NCBI GenBank assembly: GCA_964423505.1
Contig: CAYREX010000013.1
Location: forward strand, 1 to 64,000
Reading direction: 5' to 3'
DNA from: CAYREX01 sp964423505
GTDB taxonomy: Bacteria > Fermentibacterota > Fermentibacteria > Fermentibacterales > JCC-6
DNA: 64,000 nt
The position numbers were made by a program, and so were the translations under genes. Numbering within the stretch: the first letter of the stretch is position 1; each line of letters opens with the position of its first letter. The notes under the pieces are model-generated. The model searched no databases, was not told the origin of the DNA, and saw nothing but the letters and a program-made list of their open reading frames with translations. Shown piece by piece: positions 1-7,942 of the stretch.

Positions 1-37
1 GGGCGGGAGGGGGATGGCGGCGGCAGGGGCTGAATCG

Positions 38-67
38 TTGCCCTGGCTGCTTCAGCTTGCTTATCTT
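38..67 (+). promoter_or_regulatory. Putative promoter, TTGCCC-18-TATCTT
   Basis: TTGCCC (38-43) lies 18 bases before TATCTT (62-67), ahead of the barrel gene that starts at 112. The same arrangement occurs on the minus strand ahead of the radical SAM gene, at 40712-40741. The call rests on pattern only. Confidence 0.4.
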
Positions 68-111
68 ACCCCGGAGTAGCTTCGCCACCGTACCTCTTCG
101 AAAGGACCGAG

Positions 112-1221
112 ATGACCCTCATGCAAGAGCCTTCGGATTCCACGGGCATCCACAGCATATCCGCTCTCGCGGCGCTGCTCCTGATGATTCCCGCAATCGC
201 ACTGGGATACGGGTTCCACGACGCAACCAGCTCCGGGAACGAGTTGGGCTCCGTAAGCGTTCGGAGCGCCTCCATAGTCTGCTGCAAGGTGTTCGGTGCC
301 GACGGGCCGGACGCGCTGTTCATAAACCCGGCCGCCCTCGACAGGCTCGGCGGGCTGCGACTCCACGCCAACGGCTCCGCCATCGCCTGGGAGGAGGAGG
401 TCATCGACTCCACCAGCGTGACCGACCGTGCCTCCACGGGACCCGGCGGTCTCACCTTCGCTGTAGGTACAAGGTTCTCGGACAGGATATGCGCAGCATG
501 CGGCATCTCCAGGGTCTCGGACTTCCAGTACTCCGGCACGCATTTCCTGCCCAACGACCCGTCGGAGCCCAACGTCGACATCGTGGAGATACTGGAGGCC
601 GACGGCGGGCTCTGGGAGGCTCTGGGGGGTGGCTCCTTAGACCTCGGCGCCGTCGTCCTGGGGGCCTCGGCCGGTCTCCGCTTCGGGGGCGTCGATTACA
701 TCTACACCTACGACACCTACTACACCCCTTACGTAGATTCCACTTACCAGTGGAGCTGGAGCGAGAGCGAGCCCTGCTTCCATGCGGGCGTAACCGTAGG
801 CGACGAGGGGATGTCGGCCGGGGCGACCTGGACCTCCGGCGGCGACCACTACGAACAGACCGTCGCCTTCTCGGGCAGGGCCAGGGCCGAGCACCTCGCC
901 AACACCATCATCGTCATGGAGGGCGAGGTCATCGAGCCCGGCGACGATAATACCTTCCGGGGCAAGCTGGGCCTGGAGACCCCCATCCGGAGGGTGGTCA
1001 ACCTGATGATTGGCGTCGGCTTCTGGGACGGCCCGGAGATGGCCAAGACCGGCATGACCTTCTCTGTAGGCGGCAACTTCACCATGGGGCAGCTCCGGAT
1101 AGACACAGCGGTGCTCCACAACGGCCGCAGCAGGCTCAGCACCTCCTTCCCGAGCGAGTTCTCCGACAGGGTAGACGACAACTGGACGACCTTCGCCCTT
1201 GGTCTGACCTATGACATCTGA
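112..1221 (+). CDS. PorV/FadL-like outer membrane beta-barrel protein
   Basis: This 369-residue protein has an N-terminal hydrophobic stretch at about residues 16-33 that fits a signal peptide. Near residue 70 it carries an 'NPAAL' element, as seen in FadL/PorV/UPF0164-type barrels. The rest alternates Gly/aromatic-rich short strands, with many Tyr, Trp and Gly residues, and ends in a strand-like 'ALGLTYDI'. The ATG at 112 is preceded by AAAGGA with a 5-base spacer. In Bacteroidota, PorV shuttles cargo bearing C-terminal sorting domains. Several cargo-like proteins with such domains lie in this window, so a PorV-like role is possible but unproven. It could equally be a porin or transporter. 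The next gene follows after 20 bases. Confidence 0.55.
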   Translation: MTLMQEPSDSTGIHSISALAALLLMIPAIALGYGFHDATSSGNELGSVSVRSASIVCCKVFGADGPDALFINPAALDRLGGLRLHANGSAIAWEEEVIDSTSVTDRASTGPGGLTFAVGTRFSDRICAACGISRVSDFQYSGTHFLPNDPSEPNVDIVEILEADGGLWEALGGGSLDLGAVVLGASAGLRFGGVDYIYTYDTYYTPYVDSTYQWSWSESEPCFHAGVTVGDEGMSAGATWTSGGDHYEQTVAFSGRARAEHLANTIIVMEGEVIEPGDDNTFRGKLGLETPIRRVVNLMIGVGFWDGPEMAKTGMTFSVGGNFTMGQLRIDTAVLHNGRSRLSTSFPSEFSDRVDDNWTTFALGLTYDI

Positions 1222-1241
1222 GGAGGCAGCGGTAACCTGAG

Positions 1242-4200
1242 ATGAGCGCTGCACCCGGCAGGAGCACCGGCTGGGTAAGGCTCAGATGGAGCCCCTCCGA
1301 CGGAGTGACTCTTGTCTCCGGGAACAGCAGCCTGCTGCTGGGGGTCTCCGCCAGGAGGCTCATAGACTCGGGAGACCCGCTGCCGCTGCTCCCCTCCGAG
1401 GTGTCGGCCCCCCTCGCAGCCGGGATACCGGACGTCCCGATGATGGTTTCTACCGGTTCTCTGGTCGGCTCGATAACGCCCACGGAGAGCGGAGTGGATG
1501 TCGTGCTGTTCGAGACCCCGGACCCGGGCGCCGGCGGCGGCGCGCTCCTGGAGGACCTGGGTGCCGGGGTGGTGGGGACGGACCGGACCGGAGCGGTCCA
1601 GCTCTGGAACAGGTCGATGAGCTCCATCTTCCGGATCCCTCCCAGGAACGCCATAGGCAAGCGGCTCCAGGACATACTGGTACAGCCCCTGCTCTACTCC
1701 TGGGACAGCATACTCCAGATGGCCCTGGACGGCCGGAGGGTACGGGTGGAGATAAGACCCGACGTCCAGCGCCGCATCGAGTGCACATTCACCAGGGGCG
1801 GCCCCGGGGTGCTAGGCGTCTGCTTCGACACCACCGAGAGCTTCCAGACCGAGCGGCGCCTCCGTATCGGCCGCAGGATGAACCAGGCCTACTTCAACAG
1901 CGTGGACACCGGTCTGGTGCTCTTCGACCGGGACTATCGCATACTGGTGTCCAACAGGGCCTTCGGTGACATGTTCGGGCTCATGGAGAACCTGCTCGGC
2001 ATACACCTGTACGAGATTCTCCCGAGGGAGAGCTTCGCGGTAGTCCAGGACCAGACCAGAGCCCTCTTCAGCGGCGGGGTGGAGAGGACCGAGGAGCCCA
2101 GGATGGTCAGGTTCGCCCTGCCCGACGGCAGGACCAGGGTGGTCTCCCAGACGGCGAGCCCCGTCGTGGAGGACTCCGGCGAGGTCGTCTACGCTGTCGG
2201 CATCTTCGAGGACATGACGGAGCTCACGGAGGCCAGGGACGTACAGAGGCTGCTGGTGGAGCGGTTCTCCAGGCTTGCGGAGCTCTCCGGGGCGGTGGAG
2301 GGCACCGGCCTGCCCCTGATGCAGCGCGCGGCATCGGTTCTGGCCGGCGCCCTCGGCGCATCCGCCCTGGCAGTGTACGTGTTCGACCCGCTCATGGAGA
2401 CCGAGCTGGTGACCTCGACCGGGAGCTGGCCATCCGGTGCCCCCGAAGCGTTCTCCGAGCTGAGGATAACGTCCGTGGGGCTCGACTCCGAAGCGGGCTG
2501 CCTCCTGGAGAGGGACGAGTCGGGGATACTGGCCAGCTGGTTCGAGCGCTGCCTGGTCTTCCCGCTCCACATGGGCAGGAAGGCCGGTGGCTACATCATC
2601 GCGGCCGACCCGTCGCCGGTGGACACCCTCCAGTCCGCCAGGCTTCCCGAGCTCTCCTCGCTCGTGCTGGGGCTGATGCTGGGTCAGGGAAGGTCCGAGA
2701 CGGAGAAGGAGCACCTCTCGCTGCTGCTGGACAAACAGAGGAAGCTGACCTCCGGCATCATATCGATACTGGACGTGCCGGCCGCCGTCTTCCGCTCGGA
2801 CTGGTCGGTGCTGGACTGGAACGCCGCGATGAGCAGCCTCACGGGGATACCCAGGGAGATAGCCACGGCCAGGATAGAGCTGGCGGCCGGACTGCTTTTC
2901 GAGGAGGTGGGAGGGCTCAACGGGGTGAGGGATCTCGCCAGGAGGGGGCTTACCTCCTTCCCGCGCTCATGGACCGTCCAGGACGCCGAGGGCGAGCGGA
3001 GGCGCTGCGCCTGGCGTCTGGCCGGAGGCGAGTCGGCCGAGGAGGGGTCTCTGGAGCCGGTTATAGTGCTGGTGGGCATAGAGGTGGGAGAGGACTTCAG
3101 CCTGGAGGCCGCCAGGGAGGCTGCGGAGACCTACACGGCGCTCAGCCGGGGAACCTCTTCCCTGCTCGGGGCCTCGACCAGGGAGAGGGTCGTCGACGTT
3201 GCGGCCTCTACCTTCCTCGACGTCTCCGGCGCATCCAGGGTATCCGTGGAGATCCGCGGCCGGAAGGCCGTGTCCAGGGCGGCCCGCGACCCGGAGATGG
3301 ACGCCGCGGAGGCCACCTGGACTCTGGACCTCCGCACGGAGACGGAGAGCCTGGGACGCTGCGTCTTCCAGGGGGGAGGGGGGAGAGCGGAGCTGTCCGG
3401 CTTCGCCGAGAACGTGGCCAGGACATATCTCTCACTGGAGAGGGGGCAGCTCGGCAGGCGTTTCGAGACCGTAGCGGACAGGGCCGCCGGGCGCTTCCTC
3501 ATAACCGACACCGGAGGGCGAATCCTGCTCTCCTCATGGACGGAGGCCACCGGCGGGGCCGTCTACGGAGGCAGCATCCAGGAGCTCTTCCCCCCCCAGT
3601 CCGACATGGCGCGCACGGTAGAGCGGGTTCTCGGGAGGGGAAGGCTGGATACCGCGATGTCCATGCCGGACGGCGGGATTGTGCCGGTAACCTCGGTGGC
3701 CCTGGACGGTCACGAGGGAGAGCCTCTCCTCTTCTGGTGGCCTGCCCGCTCCTCATCCTACGAAAGGCGTCGCCTCTGCAGGGAGCATGCCTCGGCGGCA
3801 CAGACCGTGCTCAATGAGCTGACGGACAGGATGAGCCAGGCGATAGGCTCAGGCATGGACAGGGTCCTGGGCGTGCTTGACGGAGACCATCCGGTGGTGC
3901 CGGTGATGAACACCGCCCGCTACGCCTTCCGCGAGCTCGAGGACGCGGTCCGCTATTCCACCATGCTTCGTCGGGCGCTGCTGTCGGTCCCCGGAAGCGT
4001 CTCGCCCGAGCGGTTGATGAGCGCAGTGGATGCCTCCTTCGTGGAGGAGGGGCTCCAACCCCCGCAGACGGATCCACCGCTCACCGGTAGCGAGCCGGAC
4101 GTCCGAGGCGATGCCGGGCTCCTGGCCATGGTGGTCAGGGAGCTCTGCAGGACCATCTGCTCGGATGCCCCCCCGATGATGTCGATACAGGTCCGGAGCG

Positions 4201-4454
4201 TGGACGCTCTCCCGATGACGGATGCCCTCCCCGCCTCGGGCAGCTTCGTGGGACTCACCCTAATGGGTCCTCTCTCCCTCGGGACGGCGGATATGGAGGG
4301 CATACTCTCCGATGACAGCCCTCTCGGAGAGGACTTCGTCATGGAGAGGGAGAACCGGCTGCGACTGCTCGACCTGGTGCTCAGGATGAACGGGGGATGT
4401 CTTCTGCCCTGGAGGGAGAACGAAGGGCTGATGATGGTCCTGCCCGTGGTCTGA
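1242..4454 (+). CDS. Large multi-PAS/GAF sensor with degenerate histidine-kinase C-terminus
   Basis: This is a 1070-residue cytoplasmic-looking protein without membrane segments. Reading order suggests PAS-like domains at about 1-100, 105-200, 205-330, 500-620 and 745-830. GAF-like domains lie at about 340-490 and 630-740. The last 230 residues look like DHp plus HATPase: a helical pair, then 'LLAMVVRELCRTI' where the N-box should be, and an ending 'MNGGCLLPWRENEGLMMVLP' like the tail of a kinase ATPase domain. No phosphoacceptor-His motif (H-E/D) and no DxGxG or GxGL loop is visible, so catalysis looks lost. It may act as a scaffold, a phosphatase or an allosteric sensor. Only the ATG at 1242 is available after an in-frame stop at 1233, and the nearest GGAGG is rather distant. 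Confidence 0.7.
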   Translation: MSAAPGRSTGWVRLRWSPSDGVTLVSGNSSLLLGVSARRLIDSGDPLPLLPSEVSAPLAAGIPDVPMMVSTGSLVGSITPTESGVDVVLFETPDPGAGGGALLEDLGAGVVGTDRTGAVQLWNRSMSSIFRIPPRNAIGKRLQDILVQPLLYSWDSILQMALDGRRVRVEIRPDVQRRIECTFTRGGPGVLGVCFDTTESFQTERRLRIGRRMNQAYFNSVDTGLVLFDRDYRILVSNRAFGDMFGLMENLLGIHLYEILPRESFAVVQDQTRALFSGGVERTEEPRMVRFALPDGRTRVVSQTASPVVEDSGEVVYAVGIFEDMTELTEARDVQRLLVERFSRLAELSGAVEGTGLPLMQRAASVLAGALGASALAVYVFDPLMETELVTSTGSWPSGAPEAFSELRITSVGLDSEAGCLLERDESGILASWFERCLVFPLHMGRKAGGYIIAADPSPVDTLQSARLPELSSLVLGLMLGQGRSETEKEHLSLLLDKQRKLTSGIISILDVPAAVFRSDWSVLDWNAAMSSLTGIPREIATARIELAAGLLFEEVGGLNGVRDLARRGLTSFPRSWTVQDAEGERRRCAWRLAGGESAEEGSLEPVIVLVGIEVGEDFSLEAAREAAETYTALSRGTSSLLGASTRERVVDVAASTFLDVSGASRVSVEIRGRKAVSRAARDPEMDAAEATWTLDLRTETESLGRCVFQGGGGRAELSGFAENVARTYLSLERGQLGRRFETVADRAAGRFLITDTGGRILLSSWTEATGGAVYGGSIQELFPPQSDMARTVERVLGRGRLDTAMSMPDGGIVPVTSVALDGHEGEPLLFWWPARSSSYERRRLCREHASAAQTVLNELTDRMSQAIGSGMDRVLGVLDGDHPVVPVMNTARYAFRELEDAVRYSTMLRRALLSVPGSVSPERLMSAVDASFVEEGLQPPQTDPPLTGSEPDVRGDAGLLAMVVRELCRTICSDAPPMMSIQVRSVDALPMTDALPASGSFVGLTLMGPLSLGTADMEGILSDDSPLGEDFVMERENRLRLLDLVLRMNGGCLLPWRENEGLMMVLPVV

Positions 4455-4526
4455 GCTGCTCCTTTGACCGGAGGGGGCGGCCCCTTCATAGTCGAAGCTC
4501 CGGAGACAGCTGACCGGGAGGAACCA

Positions 4527-6989
4527 TTGGACCAGTACGATTTCAGAGCCCTCGAAGAGAAGTGGAGGCCACTCTGGCGCTCCATGGACCTCTACGCAAC
4601 GGGTGACGAGCCCGGACGCGACCCCTTCTACTGCCTCGACTACTTCCCGTATCCGTCCGGTGCCGGCCTCTCCGTCGGGCACTGCAAGAACTACGTCCCG
4701 ACGGACGTCATCTGCCGCAAGAAGCGGATGGACGGCTACAACGTCCTTCACCCGATGGGGTGGGACGCCTTCGGACAACCGGCCGAGGAGTACGCCATAC
4801 GCACCGGGATGCACCCGGCGGAGGTGACGAGGCGCAACGCCGAGACCTACCGCAGTCAGATGCAGCTCATCGAGACCAGCTACGACTGGAGCCGGGAGAT
4901 CAACTCGAGCTCGCCGGAGTACTACAGGTGGACCCAGTTCTTCTTCCAGCTGCTGTTCGACAGGGGCCTGGCCTACCAGTCGGAGAGCGACCAGATGTGG
5001 TGTCCCTCCTGCAGGATAGTGCTCTCCAACGAGGAGGCTGCAGGCGGCATCTGCTGGCGATGCGAGGGAGAGGTCACCAGGAAGCGCCTCCGCCAGTGGT
5101 TCTTCAGGATAACCGATTACGCCGACAGGCTACTCTCCGACCTTGAGCAGCTGGACTGGCCGGACGGCATAAAGTCGATGCAGAGGAACTGGATCGGGAG
5201 GTCGACCGGCGCCGAGGTGGTCTTCACCGTCGTGAACCCCTCCACCGGAGAGAGCGCGGAGCTGCCGGTCTACACCACACGCCTGGACACCATCTACGGC
5301 GCGACCTTCTGCGTGCTGGCCCCGGAGCACCCGGAGCTGGAGCGGATGACCACCCGGGAGCAGCTGGAGGAGGTCCGGGAGTACGCGGCCCGTGCCCTGT
5401 CCAAGACCGACCTGGAGAGGACAGCCGCCGCGGAGAGGGAGAAGACGGGGGTGTTCACCGGCTGCTACGCGGTGAACCCCTTCAGCCGGGAGCGGGTACC
5501 GCTCTACGTGGCCGACTACGTCCTTGCCGGCTACGGCACCGCCGCGATAATGGCGGTCCCGGCGCACGACGAGCGGGACCACGCCTTCGCCACCAGGTAC
5601 GGCATACCCATACGGGAGGTGGTGGCGCCCGGCGGCGTGGCGCAGGGGGTCACCGAGGCCGCGACGGTCGCAGACGGAAAGCTGCTGAACAGCGGCATCT
5701 TCTCCGGTGTCGAGTCGGAGGAGGCCAGGCGACGGATGGCGGAGTACGCCGGGGACCGGGGCTTCGGACGGCCGGACACCAGGTTCCGCATCCGGGACTG
5801 GCTGGTGAGCAGGCAGCGCTACTGGGGTGCTCCCATACCCATAATCCACTGCCGCGATTGCGGCGCCGTCCCCGACAGGAACCTGCCGGTACTCCTCCCG
5901 GAGATGGAGGACTTCGCACCGGACGACACCGGGCTCTCGCCGCTGGCCAGGGCCAGGGACTGGGTCGAGACGACCTGCCCGAGCTGCGGAGGGCCCGCGG
6001 AGAGGGACACGGACACCATGGCCGGCTTCGCCTGCTCCTCCTGGTACTTCCTCCGCTTCGCATCCCCCCGCGAGAGGGAGAGGCCCTTCGACCCGGAGGC
6101 GGTGCGCTACTGGCTGCCGGTGGATCTCTACGTAGGCGGCGCCGAGCATGCGGTGATGCACCTCATCTACGCCAGGTTCTGGACTAAGGTGATGTACGAC
6201 GAGGGAATGATAGACTTCGGCGAGCCCTTCTGCGTCCTGAAGAATCAGGGGATGATACTGGGCGAGGACGGCCAGAAGATGTCCAAGTCGAAGGGCAACG
6301 TCGTGACCCCGGACGAGATGGTGGCCAGATACGGCGCAGACGCCCTCAGACTCTACATCCTGTTCATGGGGCCATTCGAGGCGGAGCTGGAGTGGAACGA
6401 GGACGGCATCGCCGGGACCTACCGGTTCCTGAAGAGGGTCTGGTCGGTGGTGACGGAGACCCACCTGGCCGAGCGGTCGGAGCCGGAGCCCGATCTGCAG
6501 AGCGAGCTTCGATACAGGGTCGCCGCCACGGTGAAGAAGGTCACCGGCGACATGGACTGCTTCGCCTTCAACACCGCGGTAGCGGCGCTGATGGAGCTGG
6601 TCAACTTCCTCTCCGCGCAGCGCGACCGTGCCGGTGCGGCCGGCATATACTGGCGGGAGGCCGTGCGTGACCTGCTGGTCATGCTCGCCCCCATGACGCC
6701 GTTCATGGCCGAGGAGCTCTGGCACCAGGTCGGCTTCCCGGGGAAGACGGTGCACCGGCAGCCCTGGCCGGACTGGGACGAGGAGGACCTGGTCCTGGAC
6801 ACGGTGGAGATAGTCGTCCAGGTGAACGGCCGGATACGTGCCAGGGTGGACGTCCCCTCCGACGCCTCCGAGGAGCAGCTCCGGGAGGCGGCGCTGTCGC
6901 ACGGGCGCATCCGGGAGCTGCTCGGCGATTCCGAGCCCGAGAGGGTCATAGTGGTCCCGGGCAGGCTGGTGAACGTCATCCTCGGATGA
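4527..6989 (+). CDS. leuS: Leucyl-tRNA synthetase
   Basis: LeuRS charges tRNA-Leu with leucine in the cytosol. I chose the TTG at 4527 because GGGAGG sits just upstream and the product then begins 'MDQYDFRALEEKW', like other LeuRS. An in-frame TTG at 4464 would add 21 unrelated residues. The protein is 820 residues, normal for the bacterial family. The class I signature near residues 41-52 reads PYPSGAGLSVGH, so the HIGH box is SVGH with Ser in the first His position. The editing domain carries 'TTRLDTIYGAT' and 'AVPAHDERDHAFA'. KMSKS is intact ('GQKMSKSKGN'), followed by the anticodon-binding domain and a C-terminal domain ending 'VIVVPGRLVNVIL'. It seems to stand alone as a housekeeping gene. 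Confidence 0.97.
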   Translation: MDQYDFRALEEKWRPLWRSMDLYATGDEPGRDPFYCLDYFPYPSGAGLSVGHCKNYVPTDVICRKKRMDGYNVLHPMGWDAFGQPAEEYAIRTGMHPAEVTRRNAETYRSQMQLIETSYDWSREINSSSPEYYRWTQFFFQLLFDRGLAYQSESDQMWCPSCRIVLSNEEAAGGICWRCEGEVTRKRLRQWFFRITDYADRLLSDLEQLDWPDGIKSMQRNWIGRSTGAEVVFTVVNPSTGESAELPVYTTRLDTIYGATFCVLAPEHPELERMTTREQLEEVREYAARALSKTDLERTAAAEREKTGVFTGCYAVNPFSRERVPLYVADYVLAGYGTAAIMAVPAHDERDHAFATRYGIPIREVVAPGGVAQGVTEAATVADGKLLNSGIFSGVESEEARRRMAEYAGDRGFGRPDTRFRIRDWLVSRQRYWGAPIPIIHCRDCGAVPDRNLPVLLPEMEDFAPDDTGLSPLARARDWVETTCPSCGGPAERDTDTMAGFACSSWYFLRFASPRERERPFDPEAVRYWLPVDLYVGGAEHAVMHLIYARFWTKVMYDEGMIDFGEPFCVLKNQGMILGEDGQKMSKSKGNVVTPDEMVARYGADALRLYILFMGPFEAELEWNEDGIAGTYRFLKRVWSVVTETHLAERSEPEPDLQSELRYRVAATVKKVTGDMDCFAFNTAVAALMELVNFLSAQRDRAGAAGIYWREAVRDLLVMLAPMTPFMAEELWHQVGFPGKTVHRQPWPDWDEEDLVLDTVEIVVQVNGRIRARVDVPSDASEEQLREAALSHGRIRELLGDSEPERVIVVPGRLVNVILG

Positions 6990-7059
6990 GCTTCGCTACG
7001 ATGCCCCGACCTCCCGGTCTGTTCCTCTCACGCCGCTTCGACCGACCGGGCCGGTGCGG

Positions 7060-7227
7060 TCATCGCTCCTCCTCCGCTGACCGGGCGGGGGTGTCCACGA
7101 CCAGGCGCTCAGGGGCCCGTACGCCGCTCGCGTAGAGCGGGAGCATCGCGGCCCCCACCGCTGCGAACACGGCGCCGGGCAGCACCGCAACCCACCACAT
7201 GCCTCCAGCCCGGCGCCATGCGCTCAT
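7060..7227 (-). CDS. Small single-pass membrane protein, unknown function
   Basis: This 55-residue ORF starts at an ATG (7227-7225) with a strong GGAGGGAGGTG ribosome-binding site about 8 bases upstream. The product has a basic start (MSAWRRAGG), one hydrophobic helix at about residues 10-32 (MWWVAVLPGAVFAAVGAAML) and a polar tail of about 20 residues. I recognise no family. It is divergent from tpx. An upstream in-frame ATG at 7296 would lengthen it but lacks a good ribosome-binding site. Length alone would not make it convincing; the ribosome-binding site and clean membrane topology do. Confidence 0.5.
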   Translation of the reverse strand: MSAWRRAGGMWWVAVLPGAVFAAVGAAMLPLYASGVRAPERLVVDTPARSAEEER

Positions 7228-7299
7228 GTGGGGACACCTCCCTCCGGGAGCCCGGCACACCTGCACCGAGCACAACCGGAGCTCCGGCTTCTCCACAGG

Positions 7300-7328
7300 T
7301 TGCGCAATCCGGTCTTCTGGTCAATCTT
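7300..7328 (+). promoter_or_regulatory. Putative tpx promoter, TTGCGC-17-AATCTT
   Basis: TTGCGC (7300-7305) is 17 bases from AATCTT (7323-7328), about 90 bases before the tpx start. It resembles the TTGCCC/ATCTTAC sites at 38-67 and 40712-40741. No other structure is evident in the 193-base gap between the divergent genes. Confidence 0.35.
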
Positions 7329-7420
7329 ACGGACATCATCCCCGCCGAGTCCGGCAGGGGACCGGATTCAGCTCGAGGCCTGGCCGGATCGAGCCACCTG
7401 GTTTACCGGAGGGAGAGCTG

Positions 7421-7942
7421 ATGGCAACGATAGCGCTGAACGGGACTCCGACCAGCACATTCGGAGACCTGCCGGAGGCGGGTGCAGACGCACCGGACGC
7501 CGTACTCGCCGGCAGGGACCTCTCCGACGTCAGGATAAGCGACTACTCCGGCCGGAGGACGGTGCTGAACATCTTCCCCAGCCTGGACACACCTGTCTGC
7601 GCCGCCTCGGTCAGGAGGTTCAACCAGGCTGCGGCTGCGAGGCAGGATGCGACCGTCCTCTGCATCAGCGCCGACCTGCCGTTCGCCATGGACAGGTTCT
7701 GCGAGGTGGAGGGGCTGACGGAGGTCGTCCCGCTCTCGGCCTTCCGCTCGCCCGGGTTCGGGCGGGACTACGGGGTGCTCATCACTGACGGTCCCATGGC
7801 CGGTCTCCTCGCCAGGGCCGTGGTGGTCGTCTCACCGGACGGCATCGTCCAGTACTCGCAGATGGTCGGCGACGTGACGGAGGAGCCGGACTACGATGCC
7901 GCGCTGGAGGCGCTGGACCGGATCGGTAGGGTGGAGCGATGA
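7421..7942 (+). CDS. tpx: Thiol peroxidase (atypical 2-Cys peroxiredoxin)
   Basis: Tpx reduces hydroperoxides at the expense of thioredoxin. The 173-residue product carries the diagnostic stretch 'PSLDTPVCAASVRRFN'. It gives peroxidatic Cys60 and resolving Cys94, with a third Cys81, the same spacing as E. coli Tpx (61, 95, 82). The ATG at 7421 has GGAGGGA six bases upstream. Its stop overlaps the start of the following FG-GAP gene in an ATGA, so the two are translationally coupled although they seem functionally unrelated. The product is cytoplasmic, with no signal peptide. Confidence 0.95.
   Translation: MATIALNGTPTSTFGDLPEAGADAPDAVLAGRDLSDVRISDYSGRRTVLNIFPSLDTPVCAASVRRFNQAAAARQDATVLCISADLPFAMDRFCEVEGLTEVVPLSAFRSPGFGRDYGVLITDGPMAGLLARAVVVVSPDGIVQYSQMVGDVTEEPDYDAALEALDRIGRVER

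Noticed and set aside
4464..4526. Earlier TTG start for leuS
   Set aside because: It adds 21 residues unlike any LeuRS start and has no ribosome-binding site, while TTG 4527 has GGGAGG.
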